This document shows, piece after piece, positions 22,072 through 34,289 of a stretch of 64,000 nt of DNA (position 1 is its first letter; every line of letters begins with the position of its first letter). Under the pieces are notes generated by a model. It had not been told where the DNA came from, did not search any database, and saw only the letters and a program-made list of their open reading frames with translations. Position numbers and translations under genes: made by a program. Source of the stretch: Massospora cicadina (taxonomy: Eukaryota; Entomophthoromycota; Entomophthoromycetes; Entomophthorales; Entomophthoraceae); contig JAKSZP010012309.1 in assembly GCA_022478985.1 (NCBI GenBank), positions 1-64,000 on the forward strand. The letters are read 5' to 3'.

Positions 22072-25000
22072 TTCCTGTTGAACAGGGACATTGGGCCTAA
22101 GAAGTTAAGCAAGAACCTAATTGACTACAGATCCATGGGCCAAACTGACAATGGAATATTCAAGGCTGACTTTGTAAGTAATTTGATAAGGACTAGACCA
22201 ACTGATATTGAGCTTGTTTGTTTGCCCTCCTGGTCAAAGATGAAAAAATATAACAATATCTCTTAATTTAAATATGAGTAATACAGGCCATATGGCATTA
22301 GATTGTTTGTATTCTCTAGAGGTCGTGGATTTTATTTCCTCCATAAAAAGAGTCTGTAACTAAGTTATCTCATCTGCTAGAGCTCTCATAGTAAATAAGT
22401 AGTATCTGGCACAGAGTTATCTAGTATTAGTTGTACACTACTTGGAAATTTGGGTTCTCTCCCTTTGTAAATTCTGAAATGGAGAATTTTTAATAATTTG
22501 GTGATAGCTTATTCTGTAAGCCATCAAGGCGCTAGGAAGGTAATGGTTCCAAGGATGAGAATCTGAAGTTGTCATATTTCACAGAATAGAAATTAAATTC
22601 CATTAAATGTTCAACTGCTCCTTTTGAGGAAGTTTAAAAGGAGCAACAAAATGATTAATAGTATTAAACACTAAGGTCAGCTCCCATATTACCAATGATG
22701 TAAATTGAGCTTAAGATCCAATAATACTTGAGGACACTCATGCTGTGTGAAAATGTGTTGAAATAGATATATCGCCGTGGCTTTAGCAGTAGCAGATGGC
22801 ACCAAAGTGGCTTACACCCATTTAGTTAAATGATTTATGGTTAACATATGCACTTATGACCTTGTAGCCCTGTCATTAAAGGACCCATTACATCTATACT
22901 AACCACGTGGAAAGGTCCTAAAAGGGCCACAATTTGATGTTGATACTGAGGTACAGGCCAATCCTGGTTCTGGAAAATAAGGCACGACTAGAGGACTTCA
23001 TAAATGGTTTCTAACATCCTAACCTAAAATTATCGAGTCTACAGCCACCATATAAGTCTTCTTAACGGCACCATGGCCAATTGTATTATATCCTTCCACA
23101 ATTACTTCCATTTAAAAAGAAGGTCGGATATAAGGGATTCATTTACTATTGATAAGCTTATAGAGAAATCCTATTCAAATCTGAGTGCTTTTGGTCTTCT
23201 TACATAATTCATCCTGTATCTCTTTAGTCTCAAGAGCCCACCTTTTGGTCTGCTAATTTATCATTTTTTTCATCCTTTTCAGAAGTAAAAACAGCCAAGA
23301 CAGAACTACTGGATAGACCATATGCGTTTTGATGGATAGTTCTGGCATGGTGCTCAATAGAAAAATCATAATTATGTAATTGAAGGGCCCAGCGTGATAA
23401 CCATCCTCAGGGTACTTCATATGTTGTATCCACCATAATGAGGCATGATCAGTGACCACAGTGAAATGGTTCCATACAGGTAGGGACTGAATGGTTAATA
23501 GCTAACAGGTTCAGCCAGGCATTCCTTCTTGGTCACAATATAACTTCTCTCCTCATTACTTAGAGTCTTAATGTAGTAGGAGACTGGATGCTTTACCATA
23601 TTGTCATCATGTTGAGCGAGGATTCTCCCACTGCAACATCACTGGAATTAGTAAATAATATAAAAAGCTGATCAAACCGAGGGTGTATTATAATGGGCTG
23701 AATACACAAGGCAGTCCTAAGCTAATTGAGATCTTGTTCTTATTCAGCCTTCCACTCAAATGGTACTCTTATTGAGATAAATAAGTTAAAGGTTCTGAAA
23801 ACTGTTAAAATCTCGGGATAAAATTTCAGTAGAACAAGATCATACCTAAAAATACTTATACATCTCATAAACTACCAGGCCAGTACATCTTCTTGCTTGT
23901 GACAATCTTGTCAGTAAGAGGTTTAATTTCTTTCTTTGATACTCATTGCCAAGGAAACTCCATATCAAAGTAAAAGAAACAAATAGATGGTTTCAAATTT
24001 AGAGAGGCTTTTGGAAAATTGATTAAATACTTCTTGAAGGTGGCCCATATGATATGTGAACGCCATTGAGAATACAGTTATATTGTTGAGATAAACTAAA
24101 ACGCAGGAAAGTTTAATCACCTAAAGTCTCATCCATTGCTCATCAGAAGGTAGCCAGAGCATTACACAATCCCTGCGGCATTCTAGTGGGCTCAAACAAC
24201 CCTTCATTAGCGAGTAGGTACATTTAGGTCGGTCTTCTGGTGTTAGTTTAATTTGACAATAGTCACTTGCTAGATCCATGGCCAAAAAATATTGAGCGCT
24301 GGCAATTGACTGAGGAGAATCGACAATCTGAGGATTGGGATTACCATATTTCTTAGTAACCACAATAAGGCGTCAGTAATCCATCATGACTCCATGACCA
24401 CCATCTTTTTTTGGACTAATAAAAGGGGAAATGCCCAAGGAGTACAGGATGGAAGCAATAACCTAGAATCCAAAATTGTATAAGTTCAACCGTCACCTGA
24501 GCTTCTTCAACTTTACTCTTTTGATAAGTTTGGGCACAAAATGGGTAAATCTAGAATCTACTTGATGTAATACACCATACATTTTACTAAAGTCATATTA
24601 AGAAGTTCAAAAAAGATCAGAGTATATCTCCAATAATTGATCTATTTTTTACGCTGATCAGTAATTAATACAGGTCCATTTGAAGGGCTATTATGACCAA
24701 CAATAGGGGGCTGCTCAAGACATATCTAATAATTTCACAAAACTTTAAATGTTTTCAACTTTACCAACATTTATTGGGTGAACAAAAGCAATTGGTGTAA
24801 TTAATATAACATATATTGGTGTATCAGTTAAATTTGTTAATAAAACCGAAATAGAACCAAAATAGGCTGGATCTAAAATCCATAGACAAGTCAATACTTC
24901 TCTTACCAAAGGATTTTTGTCCCTGAATTTCTAATAACTGCCCAGGCGTATAGTAACATGGATTTGAGTGCCTACAATAATTTGAGAATCTTGTTGTAAT

Positions 25001-25610
25001 TACCATGGCCTTATGTGAATAGAGTGGTATACCTTCAGATCCATCTACTGATTAGGAGGCAGTCTGACTCTGACCCACGTACATGATACTCTATATAATC
25101 AATTTTATCTTATTTTTCAAGTAGACAAGACTGAACTCAAATTTTATTTGTATCCTGAGGCGTTTTAAAAATCAATGGCACTTTGTGTCTGAGGAGAGTA
25201 AGAAATATTTCAGCATAATTGATAATAGCTACTTGATCCCTTAAAGTTTGAGTACCAAGCAGGAGATCATAGTTTTAATTATTGAAGGCAACAGCAGAGG
25301 TTGGTAGTGATAATTTTTTAAATTGTATATGTAATGAAGAGTTTTCTCCAAAAGCTTGAGTGCAGTGAGGACCAGCAGCCCCATACTTCAAATAGTGAGG
25401 TACCTACATAGCCATCTTAACCCGCTTCATGAGTTTGTAAGTTTTGACATTAATGGGTAATCCACTATCTACAATGGCTAGTACTGGGATCTTCTGAACC
25501 TTCACTGCTACTCGAGTCACTAAGCTACTAAATTGTGGACAACGAGAGAAAAAAAGGTGTTTCATCAACAAAAGAATAAAATAAATTAGAATCTTTATAT
25601 TCATCTTGGA
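22072..25610 (-). pseudogene. Element D: pol (protease, RT, RNase H, integrase)
   Basis: Protease: VLAIVDSGLPINV at about 25510-25470, active D-S-G kept. The protease-RT linker (25006-24750) shows no dUTPase motif. RT: KKDGGHGV at about 24410, FLAMDLASDYCQIKLTPEDR at about 24290-24230. RNase H: VTDHASLWWIQHMK at 23459-23415. Integrase: INHLTKW near 22830 with the first catalytic Asp changed to Asn, then HECPQVLLD near 22740 where S-D-N is expected. Frames are broken throughout. Order and motifs are those of Ty3/Gypsy; no chromodomain is visible. Confidence 0.82.
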
Positions 25611-27685
25611 TCCTGATCACCTCCCCTAATTACTGACTGAAAATATGCTCATAAAGTATTAAGTAAAAAAGTCTTAAGTTGAGGTTAGTGGTATCATCAA
25701 CATGAAGAGCCGCATCCTTCATGTTGATCTCTCTTTCCCTGCCAAATAAGAACTTCATTTCCAGAAATTTTGTGCCTGATGACGGGTTCCATTACAATTT
25801 GTACACCAGACTTACTTTTTTGACTCTACGGCATGTACTCTGAGTCAGTTGGAGGTGATAGAACTTTTGTGAACCCATGCTAACAGCGTGATTTTGATAA
25901 ATCTTTTCTAATATCCTGGATACAATTGAAATTACTTTTCAGGATAATCATGTGGACTTCAACTTCAGTACATGGTTCTAAAGCCTAATTTACTTCTTTG
26001 ATAGCATTATATAAGTTAATTCTCTTAGTAAAAACCAAAAGTTGAGTGTTGGCATAGAAAGGAATAGCAAAACCAGAATGCCTTTCTCCTTTGTTTAACT
26101 GGATGAATATTAAAGCCTGCTTCTGGTTTCAAAGGGCTTGGTCACGACCAAATTCTTAAATTAGAACGATACAAACTTGACTCCAAGATTATCACTCCCT
26201 AAGGTGAGGGGTCATTATTCTCTGGCAGCACTACTTAGACAGGAATGAAAATGCTTGACCTTTTGAAAATCGTTGCTTCTTCCATCGCACTCTTTTTAGG
26301 CATGCAAGAATAAAGCTATACTCTCATGTCTTGGGGCAAATTTTTTGAACTAGATTTATAAAAAGAAGTTACTGGTGTTAAAAAAGTATTAATCCCAGCG
26401 GTCACTCAAGGGGCAGAGGATAAGTTGTCAGTTTCAGTTGGTGGAGCTGAACAAGGATTTGTCTTTTAGTAGTCTCTAGTTCTTCATGAGTTTCTCTCCA
26501 AATTTGATTTAGGGAGAAACTGAAGCCTTTGAGTGAGCTGTTTTTTAAAGTCTAGTATCAATTTGATGGGCTCATAATTGAGCTTCACATTGGCTTACTC
26601 GGTTATTAAGGTGTTTACAGTTGTCATGTAATGGTATTAGATTTCCATCAACAACATTGGAAAATGCTGTAAGGTTATCCAATTTAGAGTACAAGGCACT
26701 CAAAGTAAGTTGAGGGTCAAAGGGACTCCCATTGAGATGGACCTTGCATCCAATAGCCACCTTTTACAATTGAGACTTCAAAGTAGCTATAACTTTATAT
26801 ATATCTTCTCGCCATGAATCACCATCTCCAGATACAGGAATAACCGGTTCTAAGGGTCCTAAAGGTCCTTGCCCTTACATCTGAGCCAGAAGAACCCTCA
26901 GGCCCCCTATGCCTATGAGGTCCTTCCACTATGTCTTGTTGGGTGAATTCCAGACAACATTGCTGTAAACTTTGTAATGTGAATTTAATATCAATAATTC
27001 TCTGAGCCCAACTAACATTGTGTTATTGGAATTATTGATTGAATTGATAAGCAAGAGACTCAGAGATCCCATTATCATCAAGGCACGTTGCATTCGAGCT
27101 TTATTTGTCTAATGGCAGTTGTCCATGATAGCATCATTATTGTCATATACTTAGACTGAAGCAGTTTTATAAAAGTTTATCACTGGTGAGTGTATTTCGT
27201 GAGACGTTCCTAATTGTCTGTATACTTGGAAAGTTGTACTTTAAGGATCTGATTAATATGATGTAACGCGGGATATACAAAATGCATGAGATAATGATCT
27301 GTACCAGTTGCCAACTCCTTAGTCAGTAACTGGTTTGATTCATCAGCATGCGCATTGTAGAGGGTACCAAGGAATCCCTGGAGTGGAGAAAGAAATCTTC
27401 AACGAGATTTATCCCTTTAAGTAATTTCTGGATTGTAATTACAGTACTTTTGACCTGAACTCAATAATGGCGCTGATCAACATTAGGGATAATTAATTCC
27501 AAAATAGCCTGGAACTCCAAGGCTTCAGTCTGCAGAAGATTTACTTCATATCTAGATGTAATGACCCAGTTAGTCAAACTTGTGGCATGATTGTGGGTTC
27601 AATTTGACTGTCATTATTCTCAATGGTGTGATAGACGTTTTCACTTGCAACAGCTCGGAGCCCCCTGTTTTGAGTACCACTTTTT
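25611..27685 (-). pseudogene. Element D: leader and gag region (decayed)
   Basis: Only short open pieces remain, such as 62 codons at 26760-26572 (VHLNGSPFDPQLTLSALYSK). No zinc knuckle or capsid motif is certain. Assignment follows from position between the D primer site and protease. The candidate primer site TGGTACTCAAAACAGGG runs 27679 down to 27663, six bases after the LTR end, and differs from E's TGGTGCTCACGACAGGG at few positions. Confidence 0.55.
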
Positions 27686-28189
27686 TCTCAGGCCATGTGA
27701 GAATAGTTGACTGTCCAAGTATGATATCTCTCAAAGCAACGGGAAAGTAGTCAGGGGCTGAAGAGATAAAAATAAGAAGGCTCAAAGCTGTAAATCCAGT
27801 AACAGGATATTCTCTGATAAAATGTTATTTACGATCACTAAATGAAAGTTAACAAAATGATCTTAAGACAAAAAATAGATGCTTATTTTAGTTAGAACTT
27901 TGTATATTTATAGTAATTTGAGTTTGTCATTAACAAAATGGACTTCCAAGCTCTCTTCATACAGGATCTTTCATCAACCTCTGTCAGGATCTAATAAAAA
28001 AGTTTTACAAGAGGATATTTGTGGTTGTCCATGTACATCAGATGCTATCACGTCGAAGGATAGCTGAATAGATTGACAATTAAGAATCAGGTGTTGAAAT
28101 AACTCCTTCATCAATTGATTTATCAGCGAGGGAAATTTTCTCAGGGAGTAGAATTGATTTCATCTCCACTCTTATTCTTATGTCCAACA
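27686..28189 (-). repeat. Element D: 5' LTR
   Basis: 504 bp, minus-strand start TGTTGGACATAAG at 28189, end gcctgaga at 27686. Colinear with the 3' LTR. It directly follows E gag sequence, which supports the boundary. Confidence 0.88.
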
Positions 28190-29386
28190 CTCAGGCTCTG
28201 CTTTGACCCAAATTCTTTGATAAGCGCTTTCTTCACTTCTTTCCAGGTATGCAAGTCGTCCATATGTTGCACTATGACTCTCTTGAGCCATACCGCTTAA
28301 ACACGATAAAATAAGCTTACCTTTTGTTAATCAGTTGCACTTTCCATCATGGCTTCATAGACATATAGTGAAGATGTCATCCTCCCATCTCCAGGTGTAA
28401 ACTTGTCCTTGGATGTAGGCTTAAAAGTAATGACTTCAGTCTAGTTCAACGCGGTATCAGGAGCTACAAATTTGATAATCTTGGTTCTTATGTTGCCTTG
28501 TAAACTTTATGTTTGAGCTGACATATATTGTCTTTGGAGGATTGAGATGTTGTTCAATTTCATCCAGGGTAAGCCTTGGAGTAACATCAAGCAGATTGAC
28601 TCCTCTTTTATGAATGACTTTATCATTCTTCAAATTATTAATGAAGATGTCAAAATCATGAATTTGTTTGTGAGCAGATGAGCAAAACATTTGAAAAAAG
28701 ATGATTCTTATCCTCAAACACTCAAATGCGCCGGTTCAAATCCTCCTTCATCTCCTTGCATTTGGTGCTCTGAGGAGTCTTGTTAGTCTTAACATTCAGT
28801 TCTTCTGTTAGAGTATTTCAGCGTATCTCAGCTTTGTTAAGGCAACTATAAACTTAGTTAATGTCCTCTTGTCTGGGAGATTTGCCTCTCAAGTCTCTCA
28901 CCATCTTGTTGAGTCTCTTGGTAATTGAAAGAGTATATGCCTGAGTCACATGGGCCGCTAAAACCTGTTTGATCTAGGATACTCGTAAAGTGATATTTTG
29001 TGACACTGATAAAGTCTCATAGGTTTGATGGGCCTCCAGCTCATCGTTTTGTCATAGGGCTTGCACTAGCCAAGCTTAAGGAAGGAGATCTGCTCTTCCT
29101 CCAGGTGATGGTTGATGGAAGCTTGATCTTCCCTTTCGCATGGCTTCACTATCTTGTCACCAAAGCTCTTCAGTGCAGGAGTCAAGTAAACTGTTGGTAT
29201 TTTCGTTTGACTCTGAGATGTCCTTTTGAAGGAGCTTCACAATTTCCTTTACATATTTGATAAAACCATAATCAATAGTCCCTTCATATTGTAGAGCTGG
29301 ATAATGTAGGAACAGTTTGCTTCAGTAAATTGGCATACGTCCCCTCTACTATGTGATGCTAAATTATAAACATGCTCATGACCATC
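28190..29386 (-). pseudogene. Element E: gag, N-terminal part
   Basis: The most readable part is at about 28450-28190: GQVYTWRWEDD-type sequence, a Trp-containing stretch (HMDDLHTWKEVKKALIKEFG near 28265-28205) and KQSLS at the element D joint. These match the capsid-like block of H gag (WTYTDAKEAVIQEFGGPKKL near 38310-38365). An 86-codon piece lies at 28717-28457. Between 28740 and 29386 stops are dense and nothing is recognised beyond general position in the gag leader. Confidence 0.6.
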
Positions 29387-30418
29387 TGTGAATTCTGGTG
29401 GTTGACTTAGAAAAGACCCTTCAATGACCATCGACTAAGGTCAATTACCCTAGTTTTCAACTGACTGAATACTTTTATTACAATTTGGGCCGAGTATCTC
29501 AACTTCAATTTAAACTGATTATCCTTATGATACTTTGGGCCGAATATCTTTGCTTAATCCAGGCTGATTATACATACAACAAGCTAGAATTTGGTCCTGA
29601 TTAATTGGATCAATATTGAACACTTATCTTAAGAAATTGTTAGGGATTGATTCCCAAGAATACCTCTAAAAATCTCATGGACAAATATAACCATAAGGTT
29701 GCCATCATATCTTTGCAATCAGTTTCCCGTTATTTGTTGAAGTTTGTATGTCAATCCACATAATCAGCATTATAGCACTTGCATGTGGGCCGCCCAGATG
29801 GGAATACCTAGTGCTATCAAGAGAGGCCTGCTGACGTCCCAATTAAGGGTATGTCATTTACTTAAAAAGATGCCAAATTTCCTAGTAGTCATATTTCAGC
29901 AGATGTATGACAAAACTCAATTTGAGTTGCTTTTGGGACAATTTGCACGTTTGTGTTGCGATTTTGTACCTGAAACCTTCCCAATATGAGAGTATTTTTG
30001 CACATATAGTCCTAGCAATAGGTCATGGTCGTATCAGTTCAAGGGCCAAACTGAGGTGGATAATAATTATCTGTGGAAATTGCGTGCTCAAAATGTTGTC
30101 AGGAGATGCTCTAGAGGTATATATACTGACGCCTGGCCTAATGAATTAGCATCAAATAATATTATCTATTATAAAATATTTTTAATAATTCTCTTTTGCC
30201 TGATTTTATATCAGTCTTTTCTTGAAGAATGTTGACAAGCTGTTAAGTCAGAAATCTCCAGCTTGTACCTTTTCCTGCCTCAGTATAAGATCCCAAATTC
30301 AAAGCGAAAATTCAAAAATAATTACTAAGAAGAGTTGTATCATTTTAGATAAGCCTAGTGAGCTTCCAAATGTCTTAAAACCGTAAGACACTGGCTAAAA
30401 TTGAGGATCTTTTTTGAC
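29387..30418 (+). repeat. LTR G2 (G-family LTR copy, about 1.03 kb)
   Basis: Plus-strand relative of G1. It starts TGTGAATTCTGGTGGTTGAC. The middle block ttgtatgtcaatccacataa (29746-29765) and ctatcaagagaggcctgctga (about 29815-29835) match G1 closely, as does aagggccaaactgaggtgg (30040-30058). A TATA-like GGTATATATACTGACGCC lies at about 30116-30133. The 3' end is uncertain (gaggatcttttttgac near 30418), and no clear target duplication was found. It lies in E's 5' leader. From 30419 to 30919 I see no gene; the stretch should be E leader/gag start. Confidence 0.6.
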
Positions 30419-30919
30419 TTCTTCCCAAATATACATTCAAAAATAATTTAATCAAGTGAGCGATCTTTGGATTTAACTCCACATAAGGACTCTTGGGTAT
30501 TGATATAATAGTGAAGTTCCTCATTATGGGACTCCTAGTAAATGCACAATATGATAAAGTGCTGGTTGTATGAATCATAAAATATAGTGAGAGAGATTTA
30601 CACTTGATTCATAATTCTATGTGAGAGAACTGGATTCAAACAGGTTCATGAGAGAATTCTCTTTTGTAGTATCCTCTTTCTCCTGGGTTAGTGACTCAAC
30701 AAAGTAACTCTTTAGCCCCTTTGTTGGAGATTCAAGTATGATGAGATTTGTAATCTTCATAGTATTTTCTTAAATTTTCAAATGTGACTATGGATGGATT
30801 TCCGTTTTAAAAATCTTCTTCACCATTCCCATTGTGAACCCAACAGGTGACACTATCAATCAGGTTATTTTTCATGGTACAATTAAATATTTGCAGGTAT
30901 AGTTAAGCGTCAGCTGAGT

Positions 30920-30936
30920 CCCTGTCGTGAGCACCA
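30920..30936 (-). other. Element E: primer-binding site
   Basis: TGGTGCTCACGACAGGG on the minus strand, three bases inside the 5' LTR end at 30940. It is the best preserved version of the primer site seen in A, D, F and H. It implies a tRNA primer ending in GTGAGCACCA. Confidence 0.75.
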
Positions 30937-30939
30937 GCC

Positions 30940-31700
30940 TGTAGGGCTTCCATTTTAGCTCAATGGTGCTAATTCCAAGAAGCCCAACAGCTATTAATTG
31001 AGGCTGACTAAGTTATATAACAAGTATATTATATATATGAGCAGTGCCAATCCACTACTTATGACCCACTGGATAGAGTATTTATCCTATGGTAAGTATG
31101 GCAAAATGAACTTATTGACTTAATGTACCAAAACGAAATACAATATTAATGACGTGACTTTATTGTAGTATAAAATAGGGGGTTTTATATGTCGCATTCA
31201 ACAACAGAAAATCCAAAAGGAAGAGGACTAATAAAAATTATTAGGATAATCCAGAAGGAGGCTCAGTTCAAGTGATGCATTCCAGATGGTATAATGACTT
31301 TTTATGATTTTTTTGATATGGCAAAAGTGGTGAGTTGAATGCCCAAGTCAGATGTGACTAGGCGTCACTTGGTTTGATCACTTGGCAACTTCTTGATTCT
31401 TACCTTTTTTTTAAGGTTCATCTTAATTTGCTGACCTGAGTGCCATTTCAATTAATTGTCACCTTACCTTATGATGATATTATATTTTGATTAGGCAGGA
31501 ATTCATCTTGGGTTATCTTGGGCTTGTTTTTGATCTATTGGAATTTTCCTAGAGTCGATTTAAGTTGTGCTAATTATTGATTTCTCTGGGTAATATATTG
31601 TATAGTCCTTTAACCCCTTCTCAGGTCTAGATGTCGGTTAGGCTGGTGGAGTCAGGTGTCAGTATTCCTCCCATCATGTTCAATACTAGGATATCTGACA
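30940..31700 (-). repeat. Element E: 5' LTR (761 bp)
   Basis: Minus-strand start TGTCAGATATCCTAG at 31700, end GCCCTACA at 30940, followed by a primer site. It keeps the TATA-like catataaaaccc and caataaagt at about 31140-31180 (minus). It contains, uninterrupted, the sites where A (near 31126) and G1 (near 31447) entered the other LTR, so it serves as an internal empty-site control. Confidence 0.88.
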
Positions 31701-31949
31701 CATTTTCCAAATGCTCTAAGAGAAAATATACATTCTCATTCCCAATTTTTATCATGGCAACTTTATATAGTATCTGAGGAGCATATCATGGTTGAGGCTA
31801 CTCTCATGAACCTGTGAAGATGGATAACCCCTTTTTGACTAGAGGTCTTTAGGGCCAATGTCTTATTGGATTTCTTAGTCATTCAGATGGTTTATCAGAA
31901 ACTATAAAGTTTTCAACCAGAGTCAACTTGAAATCCCCTGGTCCTTACA
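31701..31949 (+). repeat. Element K: 3' LTR remainder (cut by E)
   Basis: Plus-strand, ending accagagtcaac...ctggtccttaca at 31949. The end resembles 55371-55721 in several blocks: a TATA-like ttatatag, an ...agatgg.taccccttttt stretch, and the last 35 bases. Its left end abuts E, and K's polypurine tract lies on the other side of E at 6034-6043, so the LTR would be about 250 bp. From 31950 to 32095 nothing is recognised. Confidence 0.5.
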
Positions 31950-32095
31950 TTATAGGACAGTCAGACAATCTAAAAATTCTTCAGTGAAAATAAAACCCTC
32001 TGATGTTACACTTTCCACCCACCAAAACCTTCTCAATATTCTAAAGTTAAATTGTTGGCGTTTTTGTCTCTCGTGTGGTTTTTAAACCCACCTAC

Positions 32096-33143
32096 TGTGA
32101 CAATTAAGTCTCTGCCTGACCGCCACATAGCCCTGGTTTTCCCTATGGTAGATATCAAGGCTAATACCAATAGAAAATATGTTACAAGGGCAACGACCCT
32201 GAAAATGGCATTCTGACAAACCAGATGCCAACAAGTTAAAAAATTGAGTTTGGAGGAGAAAAGGCCTGGTGAATATGGCTATTGGGCAATCAAAAGACGC
32301 CAACTAGAATTCTGATGAGCATAAAAATGTCGATGGCTAATACAAACAGTGGCACATTGAATTAAAGGCTGTCAACTCAAATACACACAAAGGGACAATG
32401 TCAAGAACCACGAAAATTGCAGCTCATTGAATCAGTAGTTGTTATCCCAAATTATGGCAAAAGTGGGAGATTGAGAGTAGAGAAAAATAGCGGCATATCA
32501 AATCAGAAGTCACCAAAAAAGGATTCATTAATATAAAAGTCTATGATAAGATGAAACAAAAACGCTAGTTTTCAATTTGTTACAAAGTGCAAAAATAAAT
32601 TGCAGAAAAATTTTCATAGTTTCAGAGGTACTTAACGGACATTCTATAATGGGTCCAGATGAGAATTTTGAAGTACAAGATTCTTGAGGGCAAGCCTGAA
32701 GATAGCCCGCCACCTGCAGAATCTTCAGGAACAAATTCTGCCTACCCCCATTTCAAAGTATAAAAGCAACCTGAAAAAGGTGCTTAGGACAACTTTGACT
32801 TCTTTTATATAGAATAAAGACCTCAAAAAATCAGAAATAAATTTCAAAATCTTTAGATAATTTTATTATAAAATTTAGGAAGGTTCTCTAGACTTGGAGT
32901 GGAAAAGGACTACTACTCAGACTCCAACAAGGATGTCTCCAATTTGTACTCCCTCTATAGCAGACAGACAATTTTTCTAAGCGTCACTATCGTCCTTACC
33001 ATCTTCTAAGGATATATCAACAATTGTTCCTCAAGCTAAAGGACTAAGGATTTGACCACCAATACATTTCCTGCTTGTAGGCCATTACATGTGCCTTCAT
33101 GCCTAACAGTTTCATGGCAATATGGAAAGATCCTGCTCTTTAA
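32096..33143 (+). repeat. Element I: 5' LTR
   Basis: Colinear with 46796-47850: ctgaccgccacatagccctg near the start (32117-32136 and 46819-46838), gacaatttttctaa/gacaatcctcctaa and atatcaacaattgttcctcaag near the end. Start TGTGA. The 3' end is taken as shortly after ggaaagatcctg because similarity stops there. No clear primer site follows. Confidence 0.82.
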
Positions 33144-33475
33144 ATTAAATAAAATTTATTTAACCTCATCTCCCTTTTTCAGGATGGGATGAAGAGGTTC
33201 CATGAGAGCACTACCACTTGGTATGAGCACACTACCACTCTCCTGATGGTCATCTTTTCCATTTGTATTCTTGTTGAGAGAAGCCACTTGCCTCTTTCCA
33301 TACTGAGGGAACCCCGCCTCTCACGTCCAGCTCTGACACAATTTCTGATTTTAGAAAAGCATTGACCACAGAAGAGTTAAGCGTGATGCATGGAACTTTC
33401 TCCCAAGTCAAGTTGCAATTCCCATCTCACCATGGTCTTTGGGGGACCATGATGACGTCACTCCAAATTGCTTAA

Positions 33476-34017
33476 GTGATAGCTGACCTTCTGAAGAACC
33501 TTTCAGTCTGTCTCAACAAACTTTTGGAAACTCATCCAGCTCTTATAAACTCTATGGAGGAATACCTTAAACTGGTTAAAAGAGCTGCCACCCCAAACGG
33601 CTATCAGGCCACCTGGTCAGCGCTCTTGGCCCTCAGCCTAAAAAGAATGGCCATCATGGAATACAATCAGCTGTTCCAGCCTCTAGCCAAAGCCATAAAA
33701 GTGACCCCCTCCCAGCTTGCACAGATATTCTGATAGACCCTACATCCAGACATTCCATTGTTATGGCCACCACCCGAATGTGGGAGACCTGGAGGAGGAA
33801 GTCACAGTTACCTCTCAGATGGAATGCTAGTTATCTTTGGCCTAAGCCAGGACTCATGTTCCCAGATACCACAGAAGATTATGCGGATGACGTTAATAGT
33901 CAGAGCATGTCTTCAACCATGCTTGACAGCAGGTGCAGGCAGTCACTGCAAACTGCTTCACGCCCCACAGCCCCTGTACAGGCAACCTTCAGGGGCTTGT
34001 ACGCCCCTGTGTAAAGT
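33476..34017 (+). pseudogene. Element I: gag fragment
   Basis: An 85-codon piece (33476-33733) starts MIADLLKNLSVCLNKLLETH and is helical and Leu-rich. It is followed in another frame by DTTEDYADDVNSQSMSST-like sequence to about 34017. Position between 5' LTR and RT supports gag; no zinc knuckle is seen. From 34018 to 34290 nothing certain is visible. Confidence 0.45.
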
Positions 34018-34289
34018 CTACACTCAACACACAATTTTCATTTTTTCTCTCCATTGAAGAAAAAGGTTCTTCTTATATGTTTGTGCCATTCTCTAAAGCG
34101 TAAGAAGAAAGGGAAAAGAGCCATGATCAAGAGTCTGTGGGCGCTGATGGACATAAGGAAAAAGAAAACTTTTTTGACTAGGTGTTAGCTACAAAACTGA
34201 AAGTACTAATGCGGAAAAATATTACCATAACTCTCACAAACACCACCAAGTCGTTAGAATTCTGGAAGGTGAGACAATGGTAAGTTAAA

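Larger units (their letters stand above)
21552..28189 (-). mobile_element. Element D: full-length Ty3/Gypsy retrotransposon (6.6 kb)
   Basis: Two LTRs (28189-27686, 504 bp; 22057-21552, 506 bp) enclose gag, protease, RT, RNase H and integrase on the minus strand, with a primer site at the 5' end and a polypurine tract at the 3' end. It lies in E's gag. Flanking ctgag (28194-28190 minus) and ctgat (21551-21547 minus) are a likely 5 bp target duplication. The split gag halves read on across it. LTR identity is roughly 75-80% by eye. Confidence 0.88.
6047..31700 (-). mobile_element. Element E: Ty3/Gypsy retrotransposon split by five later insertions
   Basis: The minus-strand element runs 5' LTR (31700-30940), primer-binding site, gag, protease, dUTPase, RT, RNase H, integrase and 3' LTR (14030 to 6047). 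It is interrupted by LTR G2 (29387 to about 30418), element D (28189-21552), element F (18022-14818), solo LTR G1 (13770-12660) and element A (12337-6235). Removing these leaves roughly 10 kb. Target duplication in K is weak: gatgt at 6042-6046 against cattt at 31701-31705 (3 of 5). The assignment as one element rests on colinear order, E-type LTRs at both ends, and gag and integrase reading on across the D and F joints. Confidence 0.8.
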
